Source of the DNA: Phenylobacterium parvum
GTDB lineage: Bacteria > Pseudomonadota > Alphaproteobacteria > Caulobacterales > Caulobacteraceae
Direction of reading: 5' to 3'
DNA length: 64,000 nt
Assembly (NCBI RefSeq): GCF_003150835.1
Contig: NZ_CP029479.1
Span: forward strand, 1,054,001-1,118,000
Numbering within the stretch: the stretch's first letter is position 1; every line of letters starts with the position of its first letter. Positions 27,757-35,554 of this stretch are shown in pieces. The notes beneath the pieces were generated by a model. That model was not told the origin of the DNA, made no database searches, and saw only the letters and a list, made by a program, of their open reading frames with translations. Position numbers and translations under genes: made by a program.

Positions 27757-28821
27757 ATGAGCGCCCAGGGTGGATCTTCCATCGTCGTGGTCGGGGCCGG
27801 CGTGTTCGGCCTCACGACGGCCGTGCGGCTTGCCGAAGCCGGACTGAAGGTGCGCGTCATTGCCGGGGCGCCGCCCGGGGAGACGGCCTCCGGAGTGGCT
27901 GCGGGCATGCTGGCTCCGGCCTTCGAGACCGCTCTGGACCCACCCGGGGGCGCCAGCCTGCCGTTGATGCTGGCCGCACGCGACCTCTGGCCCGCCCTGG
28001 CGGAGCGGCTCGGCGTCGCGCTGGACAGGTCCGGTGCGGCGGCGGCGGGCCCGGCGGGCTGGCTTGACGACCTGGAAGTGCGGCTCGCCACCCTTGGGCT
28101 GCAGCCGGAAGCGGTGGGGCGGGCTGATCTTGAGGCCTGGGCGCCCGGGATGAACCCGGTCTTCGGTCGGGGACTCATGACCCGGGAGGACTGGCGGATC
28201 GAGCCCCGCCTTGCACTTGCGGCCCTGGTTTCGCGGCTTACGGAGCTGGGGGGGCGGATCGATCACGAAGTCCTGTCGGCGGAGGCTGCCCTTGCGATCC
28301 AGGCGCCGCTTGTCCTGGCGACGGGGATCGACCAGCGGCTTTCCCGCCTTGCTCCGGAGTTGGCTGCCCTCGAGCCCATAAAGGGACAGATCCTCCACAG
28401 GAACGACCGTCCGGGTCCGGCGCGGGTGATCCGCACGGAGGGCGCCTACGCCCTGGCGTCGGGCGGGGGCCTGCTGGCCGGGGCGACCATGGAGGCGGGG
28501 CGTGCAGACCGTATCCCGGACCGCGGTGCGCAGGCCGGTCTCCGGTCGGCGATCGCGGGGCTGTTCCCCAGCCTTCCCACCGCAGGATGGCGGACGCGTG
28601 TCGGGGTGCGGGCGGCCAGTCCCGATGGCCTTCCCCTGGCGGGATGCAGCGGTCGGGAGGGTCTGTTCCTGGCAGTCGGCGCCCGCCGGAACGGGTGGCT
28701 CCTGGCGCCGCTCGTGGCGGACATTGTCACTGCGGCGGTGACCGGGAAGGATGGCGGCCCCTGGGCGTCGCGACTCGATCCGTCGCGGTTCGCCCGGGAC
28801 GACGGGGAGGGGCGGGCATGA
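27757..28821 (+). CDS. FAD-dependent oxidoreductase, glycine oxidase (ThiO)/DAO family
   Basis: This 354-aa protein has an N-terminal FAD-binding GxGxxG (VVGAGVFGLTTAVRLAEAG), then the DAO-family ASGVAAGMLAP turn. KGQILHR and the C-terminal GVRAASPDGLPLAG with FLAVGARRNGWLLAP match ThiO-type glycine/amine oxidases, where the C-terminal segment closes the FAD site. No other thiamine gene is nearby and no TPP riboswitch precedes it, so thiamine synthesis is only one option. The stop overlaps the acyl-CoA dehydrogenase start (ATGA), so the two are coupled. Confidence 0.82.
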   Translation: MSAQGGSSIVVVGAGVFGLTTAVRLAEAGLKVRVIAGAPPGETASGVAAGMLAPAFETALDPPGGASLPLMLAARDLWPALAERLGVALDRSGAAAAGPAGWLDDLEVRLATLGLQPEAVGRADLEAWAPGMNPVFGRGLMTREDWRIEPRLALAALVSRLTELGGRIDHEVLSAEAALAIQAPLVLATGIDQRLSRLAPELAALEPIKGQILHRNDRPGPARVIRTEGAYALASGGGLLAGATMEAGRADRIPDRGAQAGLRSAIAGLFPSLPTAGWRTRVGVRAASPDGLPLAGCSGREGLFLAVGARRNGWLLAPLVADIVTAAVTGKDGGPWASRLDPSRFARDDGEGRA

Positions 28822-29987
28822 GCGGGTTCGACTTTACTGAGGCCCAGCTGGAGCTCCAGGGCGGCGTGCGCAAGCTCTGCGAGGGCTTTGACGCCGACTA
28901 CTGGCGACGGGTGGACGAGACCGGGGACTTTCCGGAGGCCTTCGTGGCGGCCATGTCCGCCGGCGGCTGGCTGGGCGCAGCCATGCCCGAGTCGCTTGGC
29001 GGAGCGGGCCTGGGGCTGACCGAAGCGGCCCTTATCATGCAGACGGTGGCGGAATCCGGCGCAGGATTCTCCGGCGCCAGTGCGGTGCACCTGAACATCT
29101 TCGGGCCCATGCCAATCGTGAAGTTCGGCTCTGAAGCCCAGCAGGCCAGCGCCATCCCCCGCCTGATCGATGGGCGGGACCGCATGTGCTTCGCGGTTAC
29201 CGAGCCGGACTCCGGGCTCGACACGGCCAGCCTGACCACCCGCGCCGAGCGCTGCGGGAACGGTTGGGTGATCAACGGTCGCAAGGTCTGGACGACCATG
29301 GCCCAGCGGGCGAACAAGATCCTCATCATCGCCCGGACCACCCCCCGGGAGGCGGTGAAGCGGCCGACCGAAGGCCTCAGCCTCTTCTACACCGACTTTG
29401 ACCGCAGCCGGATCACCGCGACCGTAATCCCCAAGATGGGTCGCCGGGCGATCGAGTCGAACAGCGTCTTCATCGACAACCTCGAGGTCCCGGGCGAGGA
29501 TCTGGTGGGTGAGGAGGGCAAGGGCTTCGCCTACCTTCTGTCGGGCCTGAATCCCGAGCGGGTGTTGATCGGGGCGGAGGCGGTGGGCCTGGGCCGGGCG
29601 GCCCTGAAGCGGGCGTCGGACTATGCCCGGGAGAGGCGGGTCTTCGGCCGGCCCATCGGACAGAACCAGGGCGTCGCCCATCCCCTGGCGCGGGCGTGGA
29701 TGGGCCTTGAAGCCGCCAGCCTGATGGCCTTCCGGGCCGCCGCCCTGTTTGACGCGGGCAAGCCCTGCGGTGCAGAGGCGAACGCCGCCAAGTACCTGGG
29801 CGGGGAGGCGGGATTCGCCGCATGCGAGGCTGCGGTGCTGACCCACGGCGGCATGGGATACGCCCGGGAGTATCACGTGGAGCGCTACTTCCGGGAGGCG
29901 ATGATCGCCCGGATCGCGCCCGTCAGCCGCGAGATGATCTGCAACTATATCGCTGAACAGGTTCTGGACCTGCCCAAGAGCTACTGA
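28818..29987 (+). CDS. Acyl-CoA dehydrogenase, LPxSY subgroup
   Basis: This 389-aa flavoprotein oxidises acyl-CoA to 2-enoyl-CoA and passes electrons to ETF. MCFAVTEPDSGLDTASLTTRA is the flavin/substrate loop, RVLIGAEAVGLGRAAL and RRVFGRPIGQNQGV are the C-domain signature, and HGGMGYAREYHVERYFR precedes the FAD-binding tail. The usual catalytic-Glu strand (IYEGTxE) reads IAPVSRE, so the MCAD-type base is missing; the ending LPKSY marks a subgroup with this feature, whose base must be elsewhere. Chain length specificity is unknown. It is coupled to the upstream FAD oxidoreductase. Confidence 0.88.
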   Translation: MSGFDFTEAQLELQGGVRKLCEGFDADYWRRVDETGDFPEAFVAAMSAGGWLGAAMPESLGGAGLGLTEAALIMQTVAESGAGFSGASAVHLNIFGPMPIVKFGSEAQQASAIPRLIDGRDRMCFAVTEPDSGLDTASLTTRAERCGNGWVINGRKVWTTMAQRANKILIIARTTPREAVKRPTEGLSLFYTDFDRSRITATVIPKMGRRAIESNSVFIDNLEVPGEDLVGEEGKGFAYLLSGLNPERVLIGAEAVGLGRAALKRASDYARERRVFGRPIGQNQGVAHPLARAWMGLEAASLMAFRAAALFDAGKPCGAEANAAKYLGGEAGFAACEAAVLTHGGMGYAREYHVERYFREAMIARIAPVSREMICNYIAEQVLDLPKSY

Positions 29988-30023
29988 TATTCATATTTCG
30001 TTAATCACGGTGAACGGATAGGG

Positions 30024-30042
30024 TTAATCTGCCGTTTACCAT
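30024..30042 (+). promoter_or_regulatory. CtrA-like box immediately before lytic transglycosylase gene
   Basis: TTAA-N7-TTTACCAT differs from the extended CtrA consensus (TTAA-N7-TTAACCAT) at one base. It ends only 20 bases before the ATG at 30062, which has no clear Shine-Dalgarno sequence. Either the mRNA is leaderless or CtrA would act here as a repressor. The surrounding 29988-30045 stretch is markedly AT-rich for this genome. Confidence 0.5.
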
Positions 30043-30061
30043 ACCGGGGCAGTTTCCGGGC

Positions 30062-30931
30062 ATGACGATCAGTGGAATCAGGTCCGCGGTGCAGAGCATC
30101 ATCCAGCGCGCGAGCGCTGCGACGGGTGTCGACGCCGGCTACCTGATGAAGACGGCCCAGCGGGAAAGCAGTTTCAACCCCGCAGCCCGGGCCTCCACTT
30201 CTTCCGCCGCCGGTCTGTTCCAGTTCACCGAGCAGACCTGGCTCGCGACCGTGAAGTCCTACGGCGAACGGCATGGGTACGGCGCCTACGCGAACCAGAT
30301 CCGACAGGACGGAGACGGGCGCTATGTCGTCACCGGCGGTTCGCGCCAGGCGGTCATGGATCTTCGCCTGGACGCCAACGCCGCTTCTGTGATGGCCGGC
30401 GAATTGACCTCCCGGAACGCCGCATACCTGAAGGGGAGGATCGGGCGCGATCCTAATGCTGGCGAGCTCTACGCGGCGCACTTCCTGGGGCCCGCGGGTT
30501 CGGCGCGCCTGATCGAGGCCGTGGAGAGCCAGCCCATGGCGCCTGCGGCGGCCTACTTCCCGGACGCCGCCAGGGCGAACCCCACGATCTTCTACAAGGG
30601 CGGCCGTCCCGCCACCGTGAAGGAAGTTTATGCCGACCTTGTCCGTACGGGTGGCATCACGGTCATGCCCGTGCAGACCCAGCAGGCGGACTACATCCAG
30701 TATGCCGACAGCCGGAGGGAAGACATCCGGCGCGAGCAGCAGGCCCTGATGGCGTTGATCCTCGGCGGTCGTGATGACCCGTCGGGCCTTGGAGGCTCCG
30801 GCGGCGGCGGGCTTGGCGGACGCCTGGGCGGATCCCTCTTCTCAACCGAGATGCTGAGGGTCCTGGCCAGCGCGGCGGCATCTGCCGACAGGACGTCCGG
30901 CAAGCCGGAGTCCGAGGCCAACGCCGGCTAG
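30062..30931 (+). CDS. Lytic transglycosylase (SLT-fold)
   Basis: This 289-aa protein has an SLT-type catalytic Glu at E35 in KTAQRESSFNP, followed by SSAAGLFQFTEQTWL and, later, AAHFLGPAGSARLI, the conserved core. There is no classical signal peptide, although the short N-terminal amphipathic start is followed at once by the catalytic domain. That is seen in flagellar or pilus-associated lytic transglycosylases exported by other routes. The C-terminus has a Gly-rich linker (GLGGSGGGGLGGRLGG). A CtrA-like box precedes it, hinting at cell-cycle timing as for the Caulobacter pilus/flagellum enzyme PleA; identity with PleA is not established. Its TAG stop overlaps the stop of caiB-like gene in CTAG. 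Confidence 0.82.
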   Translation: MTISGIRSAVQSIIQRASAATGVDAGYLMKTAQRESSFNPAARASTSSAAGLFQFTEQTWLATVKSYGERHGYGAYANQIRQDGDGRYVVTGGSRQAVMDLRLDANAASVMAGELTSRNAAYLKGRIGRDPNAGELYAAHFLGPAGSARLIEAVESQPMAPAAAYFPDAARANPTIFYKGGRPATVKEVYADLVRTGGITVMPVQTQQADYIQYADSRREDIRREQQALMALILGGRDDPSGLGGSGGGGLGGRLGGSLFSTEMLRVLASAAASADRTSGKPESEANAG

Positions 30932-32124
30932 GCGGCTGCGCCTGAGGCGAACAGGGCCTCGATTTCACCCTCGGAATAGCCCAGCTCTGAAAGCACCGCC
31001 CTTGTGTGCTCCCCCAGGCCCGGGGGGGCGGGGCGAACCGGCTGGTCGGCCCCGGGGAAGCGCGCAGGGGCCGCTGGCGAGCGGAAATGCCCTCCCTGGC
31101 CATCCTCGACCTCGACCCATCCCCCGGCCGCCGCCACCTGTGGGTCAGCGACGACCTCAGCCGGGGTCTGAACCGGAGCCCACACGAGGTCCTCGCCGTC
31201 GAGGCGCGCCCTAACCTCGTCGAAGGTGAAGGCGACGAAGGCGGCTTCCAGTTCTTTCACCAGCTCGGCGCTGTGGATCCGCCGTGAACGACCATTTGCA
31301 AAGCGCTCGTCATCGGCGAGGTCCGGCCGGCCGCAGGCCCGGGTCAGGGCCTTCCAGTCTGCGCCGCCCCCCCGGGGATTGAGGACGAACCAGTGATCGT
31401 CCGAACTCCGGTAGAAATTGGCCAGGGGATCAAAGGGATCCGTCCTGGGCCGGTTCGAGGCCAGCCGCCCGAAGGCGAGTTGCACGGCCATGTCCGACGA
31501 CACGGTGTAGACCCCGGTCGCCAGAAGCGAGGTCTGGACCAACCGGCCCACGCCGGTCTGGCTGCGCTCGTAGAGGGCCGCCAGGATGGCCGACACAGTC
31601 GCCATGGAAGTCGTGTGATCGCCCACCCCGGTGCGCAGGATGAAGGGGTCAGATCCTTTCGGCGCGTGCATCCGGGCCACGCCCGAACGGGCCCAGAAGG
31701 CGGTGACGTCGAAGCCGGGCAGGTGGGCGTCCGGGCCCTCAAGCCCGTAGCCCGTCACCATGGCGTAGACGAGGCGCGGGTTGTCCTTCCGCAAGGTGGC
31801 CTCATCCAGTCCCGCCCGCTTCAGCGCCGCCGGACGGACATTCGTGAGGAAGACATCGGCTGTCGCGGCCAGTCGGGCCAGGGCGTCTCGGCCTTCCGGG
31901 CGGGAAATGTCCAGGACCACAGCTCGCTTGCCGCGGTTGTCGACCGCGAAGGTCGGGTTCCCGGCCACCGCGTTGCGCGTATCTGCGAAGACATGACGCA
32001 TCGGATCGCCTTCCGGGCGCTCCACCTTGATGACGTCTGCGCCCCAATCGCCCAGGATTCCCGCTGCGCCCGGAGCCGCGATGTAAGATGCGAACTCCAC
32101 GACTTTCAGACCCTTGAGAAGCAT
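30928..32124 (-). CDS. CaiB/BaiF family CoA-transferase (formyl-CoA transferase family III)
   Basis: This 398-aa family III CoA-transferase moves CoA between carboxylic acids through an Asp-CoA thioester. The N-terminus LLKGLKVVEFASYIAAPGAAGILGDWGADVIKVE is the family signature, and GVGDHTTSM carries the catalytic Asp near residue 168. Substrate cannot be predicted. It may belong to fatty acid, carnitine-like or aromatic acid metabolism, in line with the two acyl-CoA dehydrogenases in the window. It is transcribed divergently from the DUF2336 gene across a 141-bp promoter region. Confidence 0.9.
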   Translation of the reverse strand: MLLKGLKVVEFASYIAAPGAAGILGDWGADVIKVERPEGDPMRHVFADTRNAVAGNPTFAVDNRGKRAVVLDISRPEGRDALARLAATADVFLTNVRPAALKRAGLDEATLRKDNPRLVYAMVTGYGLEGPDAHLPGFDVTAFWARSGVARMHAPKGSDPFILRTGVGDHTTSMATVSAILAALYERSQTGVGRLVQTSLLATGVYTVSSDMAVQLAFGRLASNRPRTDPFDPLANFYRSSDDHWFVLNPRGGGADWKALTRACGRPDLADDERFANGRSRRIHSAELVKELEAAFVAFTFDEVRARLDGEDLVWAPVQTPAEVVADPQVAAAGGWVEVEDGQGGHFRSPAAPARFPGADQPVRPAPPGLGEHTRAVLSELGYSEGEIEALFASGAAA

Positions 32125-32187
32125 TTCCTCATCCCTTTTTCGGCGCTCTGCTCGTGCCTTTTCCCACGAATCGCAATCGGGCTGGCG

Positions 32188-32202
32188 GTAAATTTTCGTT
32201 AA
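32188..32202. promoter_or_regulatory. CtrA-like box in divergent caiB-like/DUF2336 promoter region
   Basis: GTAA-N7-TTAA, followed by ACC, is one base off TTAA-N7-TTAA. It is 64 bp from each divergent start codon, so either gene could be controlled. Isolated near-matches are expected by chance in AT-rich intergenic DNA, so support is modest. Confidence 0.35.
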
Positions 32203-32265
32203 ACCTGATGCGACATTAATGACGTTGTAGGAAGGTTTGGGCGACCCGCCGAATGCGGGGCGTCG

Positions 32266-33402
32266 GTGTGTTTGTGGGAGGCGGTCATCCGCACCATTCT
32301 CAAGGGCGCCACGCCAGAAGAGCGTGCCAAGGCCGCGGAGCAGGTCTGCCTGACCATTGACCGCTCGCGCCTGACCGAAGAAGGCCGCATGGCGGCTGAG
32401 GAGATCCTTCCGATCCTGGCGGAGGACGCCTGCGAGCTAGTGCGCCGGGCCCTCGCAGTGACCCTCAAGTCCTCTCCGGCGGTTCCCCGCCATATCGCCC
32501 TGAAGCTGGCGCGCGACGTCGACAGTATCGCGCTTCCGATCCTTTCGGCGTCGCCGGCCTTCACCGAGGAAGACCTCGCCGAGATCGTCCGGATTGGAGG
32601 CCCCGCCCGGCAGGTGGTCATCGCCAAGCGGTCCCACGTCACCCCGGTGGTTTCGGAATCGATTGTCGATCATGGCGTCCAGCGGGCCATCGAGGCGCTC
32701 TGCGCCAATGACAATGCCGAGATTCCCGAGCGGTGCCTCCAGCGGGTGGTGGAACGCTACTCTCGATCTGAGTCCGTGCTCAGCGCGGTGGCCTATCGCC
32801 GGACCCTGCCCATGCCGGTCACGGAGAAACTGGTGAGGCTCGTCAGCGACGCGGTCCTGGACCACCTCGTCAGCCATCATGAGATTCCGCCGGACATCGC
32901 CGTGGCCATCGCCCTCGGCGCCTACGAGCGGGCGACGATCGACCTTGTGGACCAGGCGGGCCTGACCGGGGATCCGGCGAGATTCGTCGCCCACCTCAAC
33001 AAGCACGACCGGCTTACGCCGTCCCTGCTTCTGCGGGCCCTCGCCAACGGTCACATGGCCTTCCTGGAGCACGGACTTGCGGAACGGGCCGAGGTTCCGC
33101 ACCGTCGGGCGAGGCTCATGATCCATGACGCCGGCCCCCTCGGTCTTCGGGCCGTGTACGAGAAGGCCCAGCTTCCGGTCCGGCTATACCCCGCCTTCCG
33201 GGCGGGCGTGGACGCCTGGCGGGCCCTTGAGGCGGAGGGCGGCCCACTGGACAGGAACCGCCTCCAGACCCTCATGCTGGAGCGCTTCCTGAGCAGCGAC
33301 GCCGTGGAGTTCAATGTGCTCCAGGAAGATCTTGTCTACCTGCTCGCAAGGCTGGACCGGCAGCTTGGTCTGGATACCGCTGAGCTCGCCCAGTCAGCCT
33401 GA
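32266..33402 (+). CDS. DUF2336 domain protein
   Basis: This 378-aa all-helical, HEAT-like protein has MAAEEILPILAEDACELVRRALAVTLKSSPAVPRHIALKLARD and ASPAFTEEDLAEIVRIGG, the DUF2336 pattern of paired repeats. No signal peptide or membrane segment is seen. The start is uncertain: GTG at 32266 is the first in-frame option and lacks a strong ribosome site. DUF2336 proteins are abundant in alphaproteobacteria and have no settled function. A second DUF2336 protein is encoded 2.2 kb away on the other strand, with a lone Hpt protein between them. Confidence 0.83.
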   Translation: MCLWEAVIRTILKGATPEERAKAAEQVCLTIDRSRLTEEGRMAAEEILPILAEDACELVRRALAVTLKSSPAVPRHIALKLARDVDSIALPILSASPAFTEEDLAEIVRIGGPARQVVIAKRSHVTPVVSESIVDHGVQRAIEALCANDNAEIPERCLQRVVERYSRSESVLSAVAYRRTLPMPVTEKLVRLVSDAVLDHLVSHHEIPPDIAVAIALGAYERATIDLVDQAGLTGDPARFVAHLNKHDRLTPSLLLRALANGHMAFLEHGLAERAEVPHRRARLMIHDAGPLGLRAVYEKAQLPVRLYPAFRAGVDAWRALEAEGGPLDRNRLQTLMLERFLSSDAVEFNVLQEDLVYLLARLDRQLGLDTAELAQSA

Positions 33403-33454
33403 CGCCTTCGCGGAAGGCTTGCCAGCGCAGACCAAGGCGTCCCATCATCGCGCC

Positions 33455-34240
33455 ATGACCGAGATCGCCCCCGACAGCGCCATCAAGCCTGCAGCCACCA
33501 TCCTCCTGCTTCGTGATGCGCCGGAGTTCGAGGTGCTGATGGTGAAGCGGCACCACCAGATAGATTTCGCATCCGGCGCCCTCGTTTTTCCCGGCGGCAA
33601 GAGCCACGAACGGGATCATGCAGAGGCGTGGTCCCAGTTCGCCCTTGGCTTCGAGAACTTCGACGAGGTGCAGCGTCCCCTGCGTATCGCCGCCATACGT
33701 GAAGTCTTCGAGGAGGCGGGAATCCTGCTCGCCCGGACCCCGGACGGTGGGATGTTCCGCGGTGAGGCGGCTCCCATGGATATCCGCAAGGCGGTTGACG
33801 CGGGCGACCTGTCCTTCCTGGATGTGGTGCGGGACCTTGGCGTTCGGCTCGACCTGACCGCCCTGACGGTCTTCGCCCGCTGGATCACACCGCCCCTCAC
33901 GCCCAAGCGCTTCGACACCTGGTTCTACGCCGTGAAGGCGCCCGAGGACCAACTGGCTGCATGTGATGGCCGGGAAACCGTGGATGCCGAGTGGATCTCA
34001 CCCCTCGAGGTGCTGAACCTGGCGCAAAGCGGCGCCCGCAAGGTGATCTTCCCGACCCGGATGAACGTACAGTTGCTGGCCGAGGCCTCAAGCGCGGAGG
34101 ATTGCATCGCGAGGGCCCAGGGCCGGGCGCTGGTGACCGTGCTGCCAAAGATCGAGGACAGGGCGGGCGGCAAGGTCCTGACCCTGCCGCTGGACGCCGG
34201 ATATGGCGATGTCGCCGAGCCGCTGGACCGGGTGATGTAG
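33455..34240 (+). CDS. NUDIX hydrolase
   Basis: This 261-aa protein has a NUDIX box split by a long insertion: FPGGKSHERDHAEAW and then RIAAIREVFEEAGILL with the catalytic REx2EE. The layout resembles NUDT7/NUDT19 CoA diphosphatases. TPPLTPKRFDTWFYAVKAPE parallels the KRFDTWF segment of the other NUDIX gene in the window (13.4-14.1 kb), so the two are paralogues. The ATG at 33455 is chosen because homology begins there; an upstream frame runs back into the DUF2336 gene. It is convergent with the Hpt gene, 5 bp apart. Confidence 0.85.
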   Translation: MTEIAPDSAIKPAATILLLRDAPEFEVLMVKRHHQIDFASGALVFPGGKSHERDHAEAWSQFALGFENFDEVQRPLRIAAIREVFEEAGILLARTPDGGMFRGEAAPMDIRKAVDAGDLSFLDVVRDLGVRLDLTALTVFARWITPPLTPKRFDTWFYAVKAPEDQLAACDGRETVDAEWISPLEVLNLAQSGARKVIFPTRMNVQLLAEASSAEDCIARAQGRALVTVLPKIEDRAGGKVLTLPLDAGYGDVAEPLDRVM

Positions 34241-34245
34241 GTCGT

Positions 34246-34686
34246 TCAGCTCTCGGGGTCGAAGGCGGAGACCTTGGACTCAAGTTCCTTCACCAGGGCC
34301 CGTCCCACGGGGTTCTCGTCCGACTGGATCTGGTTGCGGGCTGCAGCCTTGATCGCATCGACATGGACGATCACGAGGGGCAGGGGCGAAAGGCGCCGCC
34401 TTTCGGGAGAGTCGATGAGGCGGCAAAGGGTGCCCGCGATCTGGGAGATGATCGGATAGCCGTAGGTGGTCCCCAGGCCCTTCAGGTCATGGGCCCGGTG
34501 GTAGAGAGCCTCCATGCTCATGTCCGTTCGCCCCTCAGACTGGACCAGGGACATCGCGCTTTCGAGGCGCGTGATCTCGACCTTGAGCCATTCCTCGAAG
34601 TTCACCGACATGGCGGCGAGGGCCGCCTCTGCGCGGGCCACGGCGTCAGGGTCGATCCGGAGGCGCCGGTTGCTGGCGGACGACAT
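34246..34686 (-). CDS. Hpt domain phosphotransfer protein
   Basis: This 146-aa four-helix protein has LYHRAHDLKGLGTTYGYP, where H66 is the expected phospho-histidine (HxxKGxxxxxG). It has no kinase or receiver domain, so it would be a free phosphotransfer protein between a hybrid kinase and a response regulator. The ATG at 34686 has AGGA seven bases upstream; an in-frame start 12 codons earlier is less likely. It lies between convergent NUDIX and codirectional nadK. The window has divK/pleD but no cognate kinase, so its partners are unknown. Confidence 0.83.
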   Translation of the reverse strand: MSSASNRRLRIDPDAVARAEAALAAMSVNFEEWLKVEITRLESAMSLVQSEGRTDMSMEALYHRAHDLKGLGTTYGYPIISQIAGTLCRLIDSPERRRLSPLPLVIVHVDAIKAAARNQIQSDENPVGRALVKELESKVSAFDPES

Positions 34687-34725
34687 GGGTGGTCCTGTTT
34701 CCGAAGGTGACGTGACTTTCAATCC

Positions 34726-34743
34726 TTAACAGCTGGCGGTTAA
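34726..34743 (-). promoter_or_regulatory. TTAAC-N8-GTTAA inverted repeat upstream of Hpt gene
   Basis: A perfect 5-bp inverted repeat with 8-base spacer lies 40 bp upstream of the Hpt start, in an AT-richer stretch. It contains two TTAA half-sites, but the spacing is 10 rather than the 7 bases of a CtrA box. It is a candidate operator only. Confidence 0.3.
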
Positions 34744-34759
34744 CGACCCGTGCAGGGCG

Positions 34760-35545
34760 TCACGCGGAAAACTGCTCCGCCAGGACCCTCTCCTGAAGGC
34801 TCCGGCCAGCGTCGAAGAGCATGGTCATGGAAGCCTCGCGGTCTTCGGAGACATGGACTTCAACGACATCTCGGACCTCGAAGTTGTCGGCCACGGCGCT
34901 CACCGGGCGCTTCTCGGGTTCAAGAACCTCGAAGCAGACCCTGGCTGCATGGGGAAGGAGGGCGCCCCGCCAGCGCCTTGGCCGGAAGGCGCTGATCGGG
35001 GTGAGGGCGAGGACCCGCGCCTCGAGGGGGATGATCGGCCCGTGGGCCGAGAGGTTGTAGGCGGTTGAACCGGCCGGGGTCGCCACAAGGGCGCCGTCAC
35101 ACGAGAGCTCAGCCAGGCGTTCGGTTTCGTCGATCAGGATCCTGAGCTTCGCCGTCTGCCGGGTCTCGCGCAGGAGCGACACTTCATTGAAGGCCCGGGC
35201 GGTGAAGCGCTGGCCTGCGGCGTCGACGGCGGTCATTACGAGGGGATGGATCTCTGCGTGCTCTGCAGCGGCGATCCGGGCGGGGAGGTCATCCTCCTCG
35301 AAGTCATTCATCAGGAATCCGACCGACCCCCGATTCATCCCGTAGATGGGCGCCTTTCGGGCCACGGGCAGGTGCAGGACCTCCAGCATGAAGCCGTCGC
35401 CGCCGAGGGCTACGATGACGTCCGCCGTCTCAAGGGGCGCATCGCCATAGCGTTCGGCCAGCCGCCGCCGGGCGTCCTCGGCTTCTGGCCTGTCGCTGCT
35501 GAGAAAGGCCATCCTGAGGGGGGGCTGCGAAGACGGTGAGGTCAC
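34760..35545 (-). CDS. nadK: NAD kinase
   Basis: This 261-aa enzyme phosphorylates NAD to NADP. It has the GGDG motif at 48-51, FNEVSLLR with the NE pair near 118, and the Gly-rich [15 protein letters not shown] strand. The GTG at 35545 has GAGGG six bases upstream; an internal ATG at codon 12 is less well placed. It is 9 bp downstream of the second DUF2336 gene on the same strand and 73 bp upstream of the Hpt gene. Confidence 0.95.
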   Translation of the reverse strand: MTSPSSQPPLRMAFLSSDRPEAEDARRRLAERYGDAPLETADVIVALGGDGFMLEVLHLPVARKAPIYGMNRGSVGFLMNDFEEDDLPARIAAAEHAEIHPLVMTAVDAAGQRFTARAFNEVSLLRETRQTAKLRILIDETERLAELSCDGALVATPAGSTAYNLSAHGPIIPLEARVLALTPISAFRPRRWRGALLPHAARVCFEVLEPEKRPVSAVADNFEVRDVVEVHVSEDREASMTMLFDAGRSLQERVLAEQFSA

Positions 35546-35554
35546 GACGGGCCC

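Noticed and set aside
27757..28821. Thiamine biosynthesis role for the ThiO-like oxidase
   Set aside because: No other thi gene or TPP riboswitch-like leader is nearby, so the thiO symbol was not assigned.
34726..34743. TTAAC-N8-GTTAA upstream of the Hpt gene as a CtrA box
   Set aside because: The TTAA spacing is 10, not 7, so it was kept only as a generic candidate operator.
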